64,000 nt of DNA from Humidesulfovibrio sp. Its GTDB lineage: Bacteria; Desulfobacterota; Desulfovibrionia; Desulfovibrionales; Desulfovibrionaceae. Below, piece by piece: positions 8,950 to 18,198 of the stretch. Each line of letters opens with the position of its first letter. Positions within the stretch are counted from its first letter, which is position 1. The notes beneath the pieces were generated by a model that saw only the letters and a program-made list of their open reading frames with translations, was not told the origin of the DNA and searched no databases. The position numbers were made by a program, and so were the translations under genes. The DNA is taken from the NCBI RefSeq assembly GCF_030689645.1, contig NZ_JAUYFU010000020.1, forward strand, positions 62,001 through 126,000, read 5' to 3'.

Positions 8950-9786
8950 ATGAAGGAAATCAAAGCGGCGGACATCTCGGCGGCCGTGGCGCGCATGTGC
9001 ATAAGCGCCAACACCAGGCTGCCCGACGATGTCCGCAGGAAATTCGAGGAAGGCCTGGCCAACGAGACCACGGCTGCCGGCAAGGAGATCTTCCGCCAGC
9101 TCATCGAGAATGCGGACCTCTCCTTCGACACCAAGCTGCCTCTGTGCCAGGACTGCGGTTTGGCCGTGTTCTATGTGGAGATGGGCGAGGAGGTCGTGGT
9201 TCCCGGCGGCATCAACAAGGCCATCAACGAGGGCATGGTCAAGGGCTATCAGGACGGCTTCCTGCGCAAAAGCTCCTGCGACCCGCTGACGCGAAAGAAC
9301 ACCGGCGACAACGGCCCGGCCATCATCCACATGGACATGGTGCCCGGAGACGGGCTCAAGATCAGCTACATGGCCAAGGGCGGCGGTTCTGAGAACATGA
9401 GCCGCGTGACCATGCTTTCCCCCAGCCAGGGCTGGGAGGGCATCAAGAAGTTCGTGGTGAACCGCGTGGCCGAGGCAGGGCCGAATCCCTGTCCGCCCAT
9501 CATCCTTGGCGTCGGCATCGGCGGCAATTTCGAGATCGCGCCCAAGATCGCCAAAAAAGCGCTCTTGCGTAAACTCGACGACACCCACCCGGACGCGAAA
9601 ATCGCCGAGATGGAGGCCGAACTCCTGGCGGCGGTGAACAAGCTCGGCATCGGGCCCATGGGCCTGGGCGGCAGCTACACCTGCCTGGCGGTGAAGATCG
9701 CCATGGCCCCCTGCCACATCGCCAGCCTGCCCCTGGCCGTCAACGTGCAGTGCCACAGCGCCCGGCACGAGGAGGCGGAGTTCTGA
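8950..9786 (+). CDS. Class I fumarate hydratase, alpha subunit
   Basis: 278 residues, matching the alpha half of two-subunit, oxygen-sensitive [4Fe-4S] fumarases (also related to L-tartrate dehydratase alpha). Cluster cysteines are likely in PLCQDCG (residues ~65-71), KSSCDP and GPNPCPP; the family stretch MAKGGGSENMS is present. It converts malate to fumarate, feeding the fumarate reductase encoded upstream. AAGGAG precedes the ATG. Its stop overlaps the start of the beta subunit (TGATG). Confidence 0.92.
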   Translation: MKEIKAADISAAVARMCISANTRLPDDVRRKFEEGLANETTAAGKEIFRQLIENADLSFDTKLPLCQDCGLAVFYVEMGEEVVVPGGINKAINEGMVKGYQDGFLRKSSCDPLTRKNTGDNGPAIIHMDMVPGDGLKISYMAKGGGSENMSRVTMLSPSQGWEGIKKFVVNRVAEAGPNPCPPIILGVGIGGNFEIAPKIAKKALLRKLDDTHPDAKIAEMEAELLAAVNKLGIGPMGLGGSYTCLAVKIAMAPCHIASLPLAVNVQCHSARHEEAEF

Positions 9787-10331
9787 TGCCCACTTACTCG
9801 CTGAACACCCCGCTTACGGATGCGGACATCGAAAAACTGCGCGCGGGCGACGTGGTGCTCTTGAACGGCATCATCTACTCTGGCCGCGACGCCGCACACA
9901 AAAAGCTGATGGAGCTTCTGGACAAGGGTGAACCCCTGCCCTTCGACCTCAAGGGAGCCTCCATCTACTACGTCGGCCCCTCCCCGGCGCCCCCGGGCCG
10001 CCCCATCGGGTCCGCCGGGCCGACGACCAGCTACCGCATGGACGCCTACGCCCCGCGCCTCATCGCGCTCGGCCTCAAGGCAACCATCGGCAAGGGCAAG
10101 CGCTCCGATGAGGTGAAGAAGGCCATGGCCGGGCACAAGGCCGTGTACTTCGGCGCCACCGGCGGAGCGGGCGCGCTTCTGTCCAAGTGCATCACCGCGT
10201 CCAAGGTCATCGCCTTTGACGAGCTTGGGCCGGAGGCCGTGCGCGAAATGACCGTGCAGGACTTCCCGCTGCTGGTCATCAACGACGCCTTTGGCGGAGA
10301 GTTGTACGCCAAGCCCAACCTCGAAGATTAG
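9786..10331 (+). CDS. Class I fumarate hydratase, beta subunit
   Basis: 181 residues, starting at the ATG that overlaps the alpha stop codon. The beta-type core is clear: LNGIIYSGRDAAHK near the start, YYVGPSPAPPGRPIGSAGPTT, and FGATGGAGALLSK. With the alpha subunit it forms fumarase. It closes the dct-frd-fum operon; a 297-base gap follows before hdrC. Confidence 0.92.
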   Translation: MPTYSLNTPLTDADIEKLRAGDVVLLNGIIYSGRDAAHKKLMELLDKGEPLPFDLKGASIYYVGPSPAPPGRPIGSAGPTTSYRMDAYAPRLIALGLKATIGKGKRSDEVKKAMAGHKAVYFGATGGAGALLSKCITASKVIAFDELGPEAVREMTVQDFPLLVINDAFGGELYAKPNLED

Positions 10332-10586
10332 CTTCAAGACTTCCGGGGAGGTCGACGCGTGGCGCTACCGCCGCCGACCTGCCTCCTGGCCCCCCGGTCG
10401 CCGCTGCTGGGCCGCCCCCAGCTGTCCCGGATCAGCAGGGACAAGCACCCAGCCGCAGGCAGACATGACGGCGCAGGAGACGCACCTGGGCGCGGGTGGA
10501 CGCAAGTCCGCCCGCGTCCTTGCTCTTATCCCCCCCCTTTGCTACGCTGAACTCTCCAGTCGGGATTTCCTCCCGCCTCCACCCAC

Positions 10587-10612
10587 GCAGAACCTGCATT
10601 GCCGGGTTCTGC
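10587..10612. promoter_or_regulatory. Inverted repeat before hdrC
   Basis: Arms GCAGAACC (10587-10594) and GGTTCTGC (10605-10612) flank a 10-base loop, ending 5 bases before the hdrC ribosome site. It could be an operator or an RNA element controlling the hdr-flx operon. A weak -35/-10 pair (TTGCTC, 16 bases, TACGCT) lies at 10520-10547. Nothing else convincing is seen in the gap. Confidence 0.4.
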
Positions 10613-10628
10613 CCCGAAGGAGCCGCCC

Positions 10629-11213
10629 ATGCAGAGCCCCCTGCAGGCCATCGACCTCACCACCAGCCGAGACCAGAGCTTTGTTGAGGACGTGGCGCGG
10701 GAGTCGGGCCAGGATCTCCGAAGCTGCTACCAGTGCGGCAACTGCACAGCAGGCTGCGCCTACACCATGAACTACGACATTCCCGTGCACCAGATCATGC
10801 GCTTGGTGCAGCTGGGCCTGCGGGACAAGGCGCTCTCCTGCCGGTCCATCTGGCTGTGCGCCACCTGCCAGGCCTGCACCACCCGCTGCCCCAACAACAT
10901 CGAGGTGGCCGTGGTCATGGACGTGCTGCGGCACATGGCTCGCCGGGCCGGGCACGCCCCTGAGCGGCTGGTCAAGACCTTCACCGACGGCTTCCTGGCA
11001 TCGGTGGCGCGGCATGGGCGTGTGTTCGAGGCCGGACTGGCAGCCTGCTTTGCCCTCAAATCCGGCAAGCCACTGCAAGACGCCGGGCTTGGCCCGGCCA
11101 TGCTCTCGCGCGGGAAGCTGGCCTTCCTGCCCCATGAGCCGGGCGGAAACGGCAAGGCCGAAGTGGCAGCAATCTTCCAACGCTTCTTGAAAGACCAGGA
11201 GAGCGGCAAATGA
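10629..11213 (+). CDS. hdrC: Heterodisulfide reductase-like subunit HdrC
   Basis: 194 residues from the ATG at 10629, preceded by GAAGGAG. Two [4Fe-4S] motifs are present, CYQCGNCTAGC near residue 35 and CATCQACTTRCP near residue 78. HdrC passes electrons between HdrA and the catalytic HdrB. It is the first gene of a tightly packed seven-gene operon; its stop overlaps the hdrB start by ATGA. Confidence 0.93.
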   Translation: MQSPLQAIDLTTSRDQSFVEDVARESGQDLRSCYQCGNCTAGCAYTMNYDIPVHQIMRLVQLGLRDKALSCRSIWLCATCQACTTRCPNNIEVAVVMDVLRHMARRAGHAPERLVKTFTDGFLASVARHGRVFEAGLAACFALKSGKPLQDAGLGPAMLSRGKLAFLPHEPGGNGKAEVAAIFQRFLKDQESGK

Positions 11214-12196
11214 GCGCGCCCTTGGGCTATTATCCCGGCTGCTCCCAAAGCGGCACTGCGGCCGAGTACGACATCTCCACCCGCGCCTGCTGCAAGGCCT
11301 TGGGCATCGAACTGGCCGACGTGCCGGACTGGACCTGCTGCGGCTCCACCCCGGCGCACACCGTGGACCACCACCTGGCCGGGGCCCTGTCCGCGCGCAA
11401 CCTGCTCCAGGCCCAGGCCGCTGGCTTTGACCGCGTCATCACGCCTTGTCCCAGCTGCTTGTCCGCCCTCAAAACCGCAGACGCCCATCTGGCCCACGAG
11501 ACCTATCGCGCCAAGGTGGAGCACCTGCTGGGCCGCCCCGGCCCCGGCCCAGTGAACTGCCAGAGCGTTCTCCAGGTGCTCTTCGAGCAGATCGGGCCAG
11601 GGGGCGTGAAGGCCAAGGTGACGCGGCCCCTTACGGGTCTGCGCGTGGCCCCGTACTACGGCTGCATCATGAACCGCCCGCCCGGGCTCATGAACTTTGA
11701 CGACCCGGAAAACCCCATGGCCATGGACGCGCTGCTTTCCGCCTGCGGGGCAGAGGTTGTGGACTTCCCCTTCAAGACAGAGTGCTGCGGCGCGGCCTTC
11801 GGCATGCCCAGACTCGACGTCATGCAGCGTCTTTCCGCTCGGATTCTGGACATGGCGCGGTCCTGCGGGGCCGACGCCATCGTGGTGGCCTGCCCTCTGT
11901 GCCAGATGAATCTGGATCTGCGCCGTGGCCAAGTGAACAGCGCTTCGGGGCAAGATATCACCATGCCTGTTCCTTACTTCACCCAGTTGCTGGGCCTGGC
12001 CCTCGGCCTGCCCGATGCGGACCTGGCCCTGGGCAAGCTGGTGCTGCCCCTGGCCCCGGCCCTGATCGCCGCGAAAGAGCGCGAGGCTCAGCGTGAAGCC
12101 CACCGCGAGGGCGAGCGCGCCGCGAAGGAAGCCGTCAAGGCCGGTCACAGGCCCGCCCCACAGCCTGTTTGCGAGGAGGACGCGCCATGCGCATAG
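11210..12196 (+). CDS. hdrB: Heterodisulfide reductase-like catalytic subunit HdrB
   Basis: 328 residues with two complete CCG domains: YYPGC, TCCGS, CPSC in the first half and YYGC, ECCGA, CPLC in the second. In methanogen HdrB these hold two non-cubane [4Fe-4S] clusters that cleave a disulfide. In sulfate reducers the acceptor disulfide is thought to be that of DsrC or a similar thiol protein (established for the family in general, not shown here). A charged tail of about 35 residues rich in Glu/Lys/Arg follows the second domain. Confidence 0.93.
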   Translation: MSAPLGYYPGCSQSGTAAEYDISTRACCKALGIELADVPDWTCCGSTPAHTVDHHLAGALSARNLLQAQAAGFDRVITPCPSCLSALKTADAHLAHETYRAKVEHLLGRPGPGPVNCQSVLQVLFEQIGPGGVKAKVTRPLTGLRVAPYYGCIMNRPPGLMNFDDPENPMAMDALLSACGAEVVDFPFKTECCGAAFGMPRLDVMQRLSARILDMARSCGADAIVVACPLCQMNLDLRRGQVNSASGQDITMPVPYFTQLLGLALGLPDADLALGKLVLPLAPALIAAKEREAQREAHREGERAAKEAVKAGHRPAPQPVCEEDAPCA

Positions 12197-14181
12197 GCGT
12201 CATGGTCTGCCACTGCGGCAACAACATCGCCGCCACCGTGGACTGCGAGGCCGTGGCCGCAGCAGCCCGCGAGTTTCCGGACGTGGTCTACGCCACTGAC
12301 CACATGTACGCCTGCTCCGATCCGGGCCAGAAGACCATCGAGCAGACCATCCGCGACCTGAAGCTCGACGGCGTTGTGGTGGCCTCCTGCTCGCCCCGCA
12401 TGCACGAGATGACCTTCCGCCGGGCCGTGGAGCGCGCCGGGCTGAACCGCTACATGTTCGAGATGGCCAACATCCGCGAGCATGTGGCCTGGATTTCCCT
12501 TGACCGCAAGCGCAACACCCAGAAAGCCACGGATCTGGTGCGCATGGCCGTTGAAAAGCTGCGCGTGGACCGGCCCCTGACCCCCAAGAGCTTCGACGTG
12601 CAGAAGCGCGTGCTCATCGTGGGCGGCGGCGTGGCCGGCATCCAGGCCGCGCTGGACTGCGCCGACGGCGGGCTGGACGTGCTGCTGGTGGAGCGCAAGG
12701 CCTCCATCGGCGGCATCATGAGCAAGCTCGACAAGACTTTTCCCACCATCGACTGCTCCGTGTGCGTGCTGGGCCCCAAGATGGTGGACGCGGGCCAAAA
12801 CCCACGCATCACCCTGCACACCTGCTCCGAGGTGGAGGAGGTGTCGGGCTATGTGGGCAATTTCGAGGTCAAGATCCGCAAGCGCACCACCTATGTGGAC
12901 TGGACAAAATGCACGGGCTGCGGCGCCTGCCAGGAGAAATGCCCCAGCAGGAAGGTGCCCGACGCTTTCAACGAGAACATCAGCCTGACCACGGCCATCA
13001 ACATTCCCTTTCCCCAGGCCATTCCCAAGCGCGCGACCATAAACGCCGCCCACTGCATCCGCCTCACCAAGGGCAAGTGCGGCGCCTGCGCCAAGATCTG
13101 CCCCACCGGGGCCATTGACTACGAGATGCAGGACGAGATCATCACCGAAAAGGTGGGAGCGATCATCGCTGCCACGGGCATCACGCTCTTCGACCACACC
13201 AGGCTGGGCGAATACGGGGCAGGGCGCTATCCGGACGTGGTCACCTCACTGGCCTATGAGCGCATGCTCTCGGCCTCCGGCCCAACCGCCGGGCACATCA
13301 AGCGCCCCAGCGACGGACGCGAGCCCAAGACCGTGGTGTTCATCTCCTGCGTGGGCAGCCGCGACCGCAGCGTTGACCGGCCTTACTGCTCCGGGTTCTG
13401 CTGCATGTACACGGCCAAGCAGGCCATCCTGACCCGCGACCACATCCCGGACTCCAAGGCCTTCGTGTTCTACATGGACATCCGCGCCAACGGGAAGGGC
13501 TACGAGGAGTTCGTGCGCCGCGCCCAGGAAGAATACGCAGTGGAGTACGTGCGTGGCCGCGTGGCCCACATATACCCCACTGCGGGCCCGGATGGCGGGC
13601 AGCTCATGGTGCGCGGGGCGGACACGCTTCTGGGCGCGCAGGTGGAGGTGGCGGCGGACCTGGTGGTGCTGGCAGTGGGCGCGGAGTCGTCTACGGGTGC
13701 GCCGGAGCTGGCGGAAAAACTGCACATTTCCTACGATCATTACGGCTTCTTCATGGAGAGTCACCCCAAGCTGCGCCCGGTTGAGACCAACACCGTGGGC
13801 ATCTTTTTGGCTGGCGCCTGCCAGGGACCGAAAGACATCCCGGCCAGCGTGGCCCAGGCCAGCGCAGCCGCAGGCAAGGTGCTGGCCCTGCTCTCCAAGG
13901 ACAAGCTTGAAAGCGATCCGCAGATCGCCCTGGTCCAGGCCATCCGCTGCATCGGCTGCGGCAAGTGCGAACGCACCTGCCCCTTCGGCGCCATCCGCAT
14001 GCGCGAGCTGCGCGACGGCTCCAAGCGCGCCGAAGTGGTGGAGACCGTGTGCCAGGGCTGCGGCATCTGCAGCGTCACCTGTCCCGTGCGGGCCATCCAG
14101 CTCCAGCACTTCACCGACTCGCAATTGCTCGCGGAGGTCAATGCCCTATGCAGGACATGGGACGAGACTACAGAATCATAG
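12187..14181 (+). CDS. hdrA: Heterodisulfide reductase-like bifurcating subunit HdrA
   Basis: 664 residues from the ATG at 12187 (GAGGAGG just upstream). The N terminus CHCGNN begins the HdrA N-domain. An FAD-binding VGGGVAGIQ lies near residue 145. The HdrA cysteine segment TIDCSVC follows, with cysteine where some relatives have selenocysteine. [4Fe-4S] motifs are CTGCGACQEKCP (~242) with CGACAKICP, and C-terminal CIGCGKCERTCP (~588) and CQGCGICSVTCP (~621). This subunit carries the flavin proposed to split electrons between ferredoxin and the HdrB disulfide. It overlaps hdrB and flxD. Confidence 0.95.
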   Translation: MRIGVMVCHCGNNIAATVDCEAVAAAAREFPDVVYATDHMYACSDPGQKTIEQTIRDLKLDGVVVASCSPRMHEMTFRRAVERAGLNRYMFEMANIREHVAWISLDRKRNTQKATDLVRMAVEKLRVDRPLTPKSFDVQKRVLIVGGGVAGIQAALDCADGGLDVLLVERKASIGGIMSKLDKTFPTIDCSVCVLGPKMVDAGQNPRITLHTCSEVEEVSGYVGNFEVKIRKRTTYVDWTKCTGCGACQEKCPSRKVPDAFNENISLTTAINIPFPQAIPKRATINAAHCIRLTKGKCGACAKICPTGAIDYEMQDEIITEKVGAIIAATGITLFDHTRLGEYGAGRYPDVVTSLAYERMLSASGPTAGHIKRPSDGREPKTVVFISCVGSRDRSVDRPYCSGFCCMYTAKQAILTRDHIPDSKAFVFYMDIRANGKGYEEFVRRAQEEYAVEYVRGRVAHIYPTAGPDGGQLMVRGADTLLGAQVEVAADLVVLAVGAESSTGAPELAEKLHISYDHYGFFMESHPKLRPVETNTVGIFLAGACQGPKDIPASVAQASAAAGKVLALLSKDKLESDPQIALVQAIRCIGCGKCERTCPFGAIRMRELRDGSKRAEVVETVCQGCGICSVTCPVRAIQLQHFTDSQLLAEVNALCRTWDETTES

Positions 14182-14765
14182 GTTTTCTGTGCAACTGGTG
14201 CTCCTACGGGGGCGCGGATGCGGCAGGCGTGGCGCGGTTCAGCCAACCCACCGACCTGCGGATCATCCGCGTGCCGTGCTCCGGCCGCGTGGACCCCATG
14301 TTCGTGGCCAAGGCGCTTTTGTCCGGGGCCGACGGCGTGCTGGTCTCCGGCTGCCACCCGCGCGACTGCCATTACACCGAGGGCAACCTCTACGCCCGCA
14401 GAAGGCTGGAGATGCTGCGGCGCTTCCTGCCCGTCCTGGGTGTGGACGAGGGCCGCTTCGAATACATCTGGGTCTCGGCGTCGGAGGGCTCGCGCTGGCG
14501 CGACATGGTGACCAAGTTCACGGACAAGATCCACCAGCTCGGCCCCATGCCGCGCATGACCGAGCCCGCCCGCACCCTGTGCGCGCTTGACGGCATGCTC
14601 GGCCAGTCCCTGGCCCAGCCGGACATGACCCAGCCGGGGCAGCCTGTTCTGCCGGACTGGAGCAAACCGGCGCCGCCTCTCACCCCAAGGGCCGACGCCA
14701 TGCTGTCCATGTCCGACATCGCGGGAATCGCCCCTGAAACCAAGGGGGACGGCAATGGCCGCTGA
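14148..14765 (+). CDS. flxD: MvhD/FlxD-type [2Fe-2S] electron-transfer subunit
   Basis: 205 residues. The core FLCNWCSYGGAD, RVPCSGRVDP and SGCHPRDCHY supplies the cysteines of the MvhD [2Fe-2S] fold; all are cysteine codons. The C-terminal 60 residues are Pro-rich and variable. The protein hands electrons from the FlxABC NADH-oxidising module to HdrA. The start at 14148 is preferred because GGAGG lies 11 bases before it; ATG 14157 is the alternative. It overlaps hdrA by 34 bases and flxC by 11. Confidence 0.88.
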   Translation: MQDMGRDYRIIGFLCNWCSYGGADAAGVARFSQPTDLRIIRVPCSGRVDPMFVAKALLSGADGVLVSGCHPRDCHYTEGNLYARRRLEMLRRFLPVLGVDEGRFEYIWVSASEGSRWRDMVTKFTDKIHQLGPMPRMTEPARTLCALDGMLGQSLAQPDMTQPGQPVLPDWSKPAPPLTPRADAMLSMSDIAGIAPETKGDGNGR

Positions 14766-15735
14766 CCAAGCCAAGGACGCCCGCCAGGCCGAACTGCGCG
14801 CTTCGGTCATATCCGAGCTGCCCAACGTGGATTTCGTGCTGGGCTACGCCAAGGGCTTCGACCCCCTGCACGCTACGCCGATCACGGTGCGGAGTGAAAA
14901 GGACGCGGCCCGGCTCATCTTCGACGCCACCTGCGTGCAGAACCTCACCACCGGACTATACGGCCTCAAGGGCAAGCGCATCGGCCTCGTGGTCAAGGGC
15001 TGCGACTCGCGCTCAGTGGTCCAGCTGCTGCAAGAGAAGCTGGTGGAGCGCAGCGAGCTGGTGATTTTCGGCATGCCCTGCGACGGCGTGCTGGATCTGG
15101 CCAAAATCCGCGTGCGCACGGACATCACCCAGGTGCGCGGGGCAGAGGTAACGGGCGAGGAAGTGCGCCTGCTGCTGCCCGACGGACCCAAGGTGCTGCC
15201 CCGGCGCGATGTGCTGGCCGACAAGTGCCTGCGCTGCCGCTACCCCAACCCCATAGTCTCCGACCACCTCATCGGCCAGGAGCTGACGCCCCAGGGGGCC
15301 GAGGACACCTACGCCGACCTGGACGGGTTCGAAAAGCTATCGCCCCAGGAACGCTTCGACTTCTGGAAGCGCCAGATGAGCCGCTGCATCCGCTGCTACG
15401 CCTGCCGCAATGCCTGCCCGCTATGCGTGTGCAAGCACGTTTGCCTGGCCGACAGCCGCGACCCCCACTGGCTTTCAGCCGAGGCCACCTTGCAGGAGAA
15501 ATGGCTGTTCCAGGTCATGCATGCCCTGCACCTGGCCGGGCGCTGCACCGAATGCGGCGAGTGCCAGCGCTCCTGCCCCATGGGCATCCCCATCCTGCTC
15601 CTCAAGCGCAAGATGAACCGCGAGCTCAAGGAGCTCTTCAATTACGAGGCCGGCGTGGACCCGGAAGCCGTGCCGCCGCTGCACACCTTCCTCATGGAGG
15701 AAGACAAGATCAAGGACCGGGGGCAGCTATGGTAG
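14755..15735 (+). CDS. flxC: Iron-sulfur subunit FlxC of the Flx-Hdr complex
   Basis: 326 residues. The N-terminal half resembles coenzyme F420 hydrogenase beta-type proteins (KGCDSRSVVQL, FGMPCDGVLDL). The C-terminal part has cysteine motifs CLRCRYP, CIRCYACRNACPLCVCKHVC and CTECGECQRSCPMG. It is expected to relay electrons between FlxA/FlxB and FlxD. The subunit letter is assigned from order and domain type relative to the described FlxABCD set, so it is less certain than membership of the complex. Confidence 0.8.
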   Translation: MAADQAKDARQAELRASVISELPNVDFVLGYAKGFDPLHATPITVRSEKDAARLIFDATCVQNLTTGLYGLKGKRIGLVVKGCDSRSVVQLLQEKLVERSELVIFGMPCDGVLDLAKIRVRTDITQVRGAEVTGEEVRLLLPDGPKVLPRRDVLADKCLRCRYPNPIVSDHLIGQELTPQGAEDTYADLDGFEKLSPQERFDFWKRQMSRCIRCYACRNACPLCVCKHVCLADSRDPHWLSAEATLQEKWLFQVMHALHLAGRCTECGECQRSCPMGIPILLLKRKMNRELKELFNYEAGVDPEAVPPLHTFLMEEDKIKDRGQLW

Positions 15736-16787
15736 CACGATTCCTGGCCACCGAAGCCCTGGCGGACATCGCCGCCGCCTGGGCGCGCGACCACCGCCTG
15801 CTGGCGCCCGTGCGCGAGGGAGCCGCCGTGCTCTACCGCCCGTGGGCCAAGGACATGCACCCCTTCCTGGGGCGGCCGCCCACGTCCTCGGCCAAAGAGG
15901 CGCTCTTGCCCCAAACCGAGAACCTGCTGACCTACACCTACCGCAAGGACCGCGATGACCTGACGCGCACCGAGGTGTTCCTGGCCGAGCCATTGCCGCA
16001 GGAGCCCACCCTGGTGCTGGGCTCGCGCCCATGCGACGCCAGGGGCCGCAAGCTCCTTGACCGCGTGTTCCTGGAGCGCGGCGTCAAGGACCCGCTGTAC
16101 GAGGCCCGGCGAAAAGCCACCCTGTTCGTCACCGTGGCCTGCGAGCGCCTGGAGAACACCTGCTTCTGTCACTGGACCGGCGGCGGACCCATGTCCGAGG
16201 AAGGCTCTGATGTGCTGCTCTTCGCGGTGAGCGGCGGGTTTGCGGCCAAGGCCATCACCGAGGCCGGGGAACAACTGCTCGCCCCCCTGCCCGAGGTCGG
16301 CCCGCAGGTTCAGGAAGAACTGGCGGCCAAGCTCGCCAGCCCGGTGGAGCCCGGACCCGCGCCCGACCTGTCCAAGGCCCCGGAGCGTTTTCTCAAGCTC
16401 TTCGGCGACATGGATTTCTGGATGGACCAGTCGGCGCGTTGCCTGTCCTGCGGTGTCTGCACCTACCTGTGCCCCACCTGCTCGTGCTTCAACATCACTG
16501 ATGAAAACAGCGGCATGAAGGGCAAGCGCCTGCGCACCTGGGACACCTGCATGAGCGCCCTGTACACGCTGGAAGGCAGCGGCCACAATCCGCGCGTGAG
16601 CCGGGCCCACAGGCTGCGCAACCGCGTGGGGCACAAGTTCTGCTACCACCCGCAGGAATTCCCGGCAGCGACAGCCCAGCCTGAGTTCTCCTGCACGGGC
16701 TGCGGGCGGTGCATCAAGTCCTGCCCCGTGTCCGTGGACATCCGCAGCATCGTCCTCGACATTCTGGAAAAAGGTGACAAGTCGTGA
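15729..16787 (+). CDS. flxB: Iron-sulfur subunit FlxB (hydrogenase/sulfur reductase beta-like)
   Basis: 352 residues from the ATG overlapping the flxC stop. An N-terminal globular part with GSRPCDARG and CERLENTCFC is followed by two ferredoxin motifs, CLSCGVCTYLCPTCSC (~residue 238) and CTGCGRCIKSCP near the C terminus. The layout is that of the iron-sulfur beta subunit of sulfhydrogenase-type enzymes, which partners an FNR-like flavoprotein. Its stop overlaps the flxA GTG start. Confidence 0.85.
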   Translation: MVARFLATEALADIAAAWARDHRLLAPVREGAAVLYRPWAKDMHPFLGRPPTSSAKEALLPQTENLLTYTYRKDRDDLTRTEVFLAEPLPQEPTLVLGSRPCDARGRKLLDRVFLERGVKDPLYEARRKATLFVTVACERLENTCFCHWTGGGPMSEEGSDVLLFAVSGGFAAKAITEAGEQLLAPLPEVGPQVQEELAAKLASPVEPGPAPDLSKAPERFLKLFGDMDFWMDQSARCLSCGVCTYLCPTCSCFNITDENSGMKGKRLRTWDTCMSALYTLEGSGHNPRVSRAHRLRNRVGHKFCYHPQEFPAATAQPEFSCTGCGRCIKSCPVSVDIRSIVLDILEKGDKS

Positions 16788-17614
16788 GCGCGAACCCCTA
16801 CATGCCGATGCTTGGCACCATCATCGAGACCTATGACGAAACCCCGGACGTCAAGACCTTCCGCGTGGTTCTGAAGGACGAGGCCGCCATGGCCGCCTTC
16901 CGCTTCCAGCCGGGACAGGTGGCGCAACTGTCCGTGTTCGGCACTGGGGAAAGCACCTTCGTCATCTGTTCGCCGCCCACCCGCATGGACTATCTCCAGT
17001 TCAGCGTCATGCGCGTGGGCGAGCTGACACACCGCCTGCACACCCTGCGCGAGGGCGACCCCATCGGCATCCGCGGGCCGCTGGGCAACCATTTCCCTCA
17101 CGCAGACATGAAGGGCAAGGACATCGTCTTCATCGGCGGCGGCCTGGGCCTGGCCCCCCTGCGCACCCTGCTGCTGTTCATGCTCGACAACCGCCAGGAC
17201 TACGGGAACATCACCCTCGTCTACGGAGGGCGCACCCCGGAGCATTTATGCTTCAAGGACGAGCTGAAAGAGTGGGCCGAGCGCGGCGACATGCGCGTGG
17301 AGCTCACCGTGGACACCCCGGACAAGGGCTGGACCCAGCGCACCGGCGTGGTTCCAGCCGTGCTCACGGACCTTGCCGTAAGCCCGAAGAACGCCGTTGC
17401 CGTGACCTGCGGCCCGCCCATCATGATCCGCTTCACCATCCAGGCCCTGGAGAAACTGGGCTTCACGGACGAGCAGATCGTCACCACCCTGGAGCGGCGC
17501 ATGAAGTGCGGCATAGGCCTGTGCGGCCGCTGCAACATCGGCGAAAAATTCGTGTGCGTGGACGGTCCGGTTTTCACGCAGGCCCAGTTAAAAAAACTCC
17601 CCCAGGAATTCTAA
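16784..17614 (+). CDS. flxA: NAD(P)H-oxidising flavoprotein FlxA
   Basis: 276 residues, GTG start overlapping the flxB stop. An FNR-like FAD domain (FRFQPGQVAQLSV) is followed by the NAD(P)-binding FIGGGLGLAPLRTLL and CGPPIMI, and a C-terminal [2Fe-2S] set CGIGLCGRCNIG with the later C in FVCVDG, as in dihydroorotate dehydrogenase electron-transfer proteins. It is the NADH entry point of the Flx-Hdr complex and the last gene of the operon. Confidence 0.9.
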   Translation: MSANPYMPMLGTIIETYDETPDVKTFRVVLKDEAAMAAFRFQPGQVAQLSVFGTGESTFVICSPPTRMDYLQFSVMRVGELTHRLHTLREGDPIGIRGPLGNHFPHADMKGKDIVFIGGGLGLAPLRTLLLFMLDNRQDYGNITLVYGGRTPEHLCFKDELKEWAERGDMRVELTVDTPDKGWTQRTGVVPAVLTDLAVSPKNAVAVTCGPPIMIRFTIQALEKLGFTDEQIVTTLERRMKCGIGLCGRCNIGEKFVCVDGPVFTQAQLKKLPQEF

Positions 17615-17727
17615 CCCCCTGAAAAATAAACTGCGCCCAGCACCCAGGGGGCATTGACATCTTGCCTGAAAAGCGTATTTGGCAATCATAGGCTTTTTCC
17701 TTCAACCAATTTGGGGAGGACACGCCA

Positions 17728-17748
17728 ATGGGTCAGTCATCTTCGTAA
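17728..17748 (+). other. Possible six-residue leader ORF
   Basis: ATG at 17728 encodes MGQSSS and stops at TAA. GGGGAGGA sits 7 bases before it, one of the better ribosome sites in the window. It may be a leader peptide or a chance occurrence. Confidence 0.25.
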
Positions 17749-18198
17749 CCGTCTGGGGAAGGCCAGCCGCCAACCAGCCCAGCCCGGCGCATTCGCGGCC
17801 CGGCAGGGAAGCTCCCAAAAAGACCCTTGCACAATGGCAAGACAAGTCTGGAGCGGCCCGGAACGAAAAAGACCACGGCGGCGCAAGGCCACACCGTTCC
17901 TGAAAGAGTTCACCAAGACGCCCCTTTCGGAGCTACAGGGGGCCGCCCGAGACAACCACCATGGCGCCAGGAACCAGGCGCATCTGCACAGGCAGAGGTG
18001 GACACGTAGGCATTAGAGGCCGAAAACCCCGTTGCCGGTCCATAAAGGCGCACAGAAGGCCAGGACCCGCACCGCAAGTCGACCAGGCTAGGCGAACCAC
18101 GCCCCGGCGCTGCGACCGGAAACGGACAAACGTGGAAAAAGCGTCACAGGCGTCGGCCCCCGCAAGGGAGTGCCGAGAAGAGCATATAAGAAGTTCAA

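Noticed and set aside
6319-9768. Very long antisense open frame opposite frdA-frdB-fumarase
   Set aside because: It is the mirror of high-GC coding sequence; composition (Ala/Val/His/Gly repeats) is that of a shadow frame and it conflicts with well-supported genes. The same applies to the long antisense frames at 1069-3690 and 33727-36495.
12187-14765. Possible selenocysteine in HdrA or FlxD/MvhD, as in some relatives
   Set aside because: The relevant positions (TIDCSVC in HdrA; SGCHPRDCHY and neighbours in FlxD) are cysteine codons and no in-frame UGA occurs.
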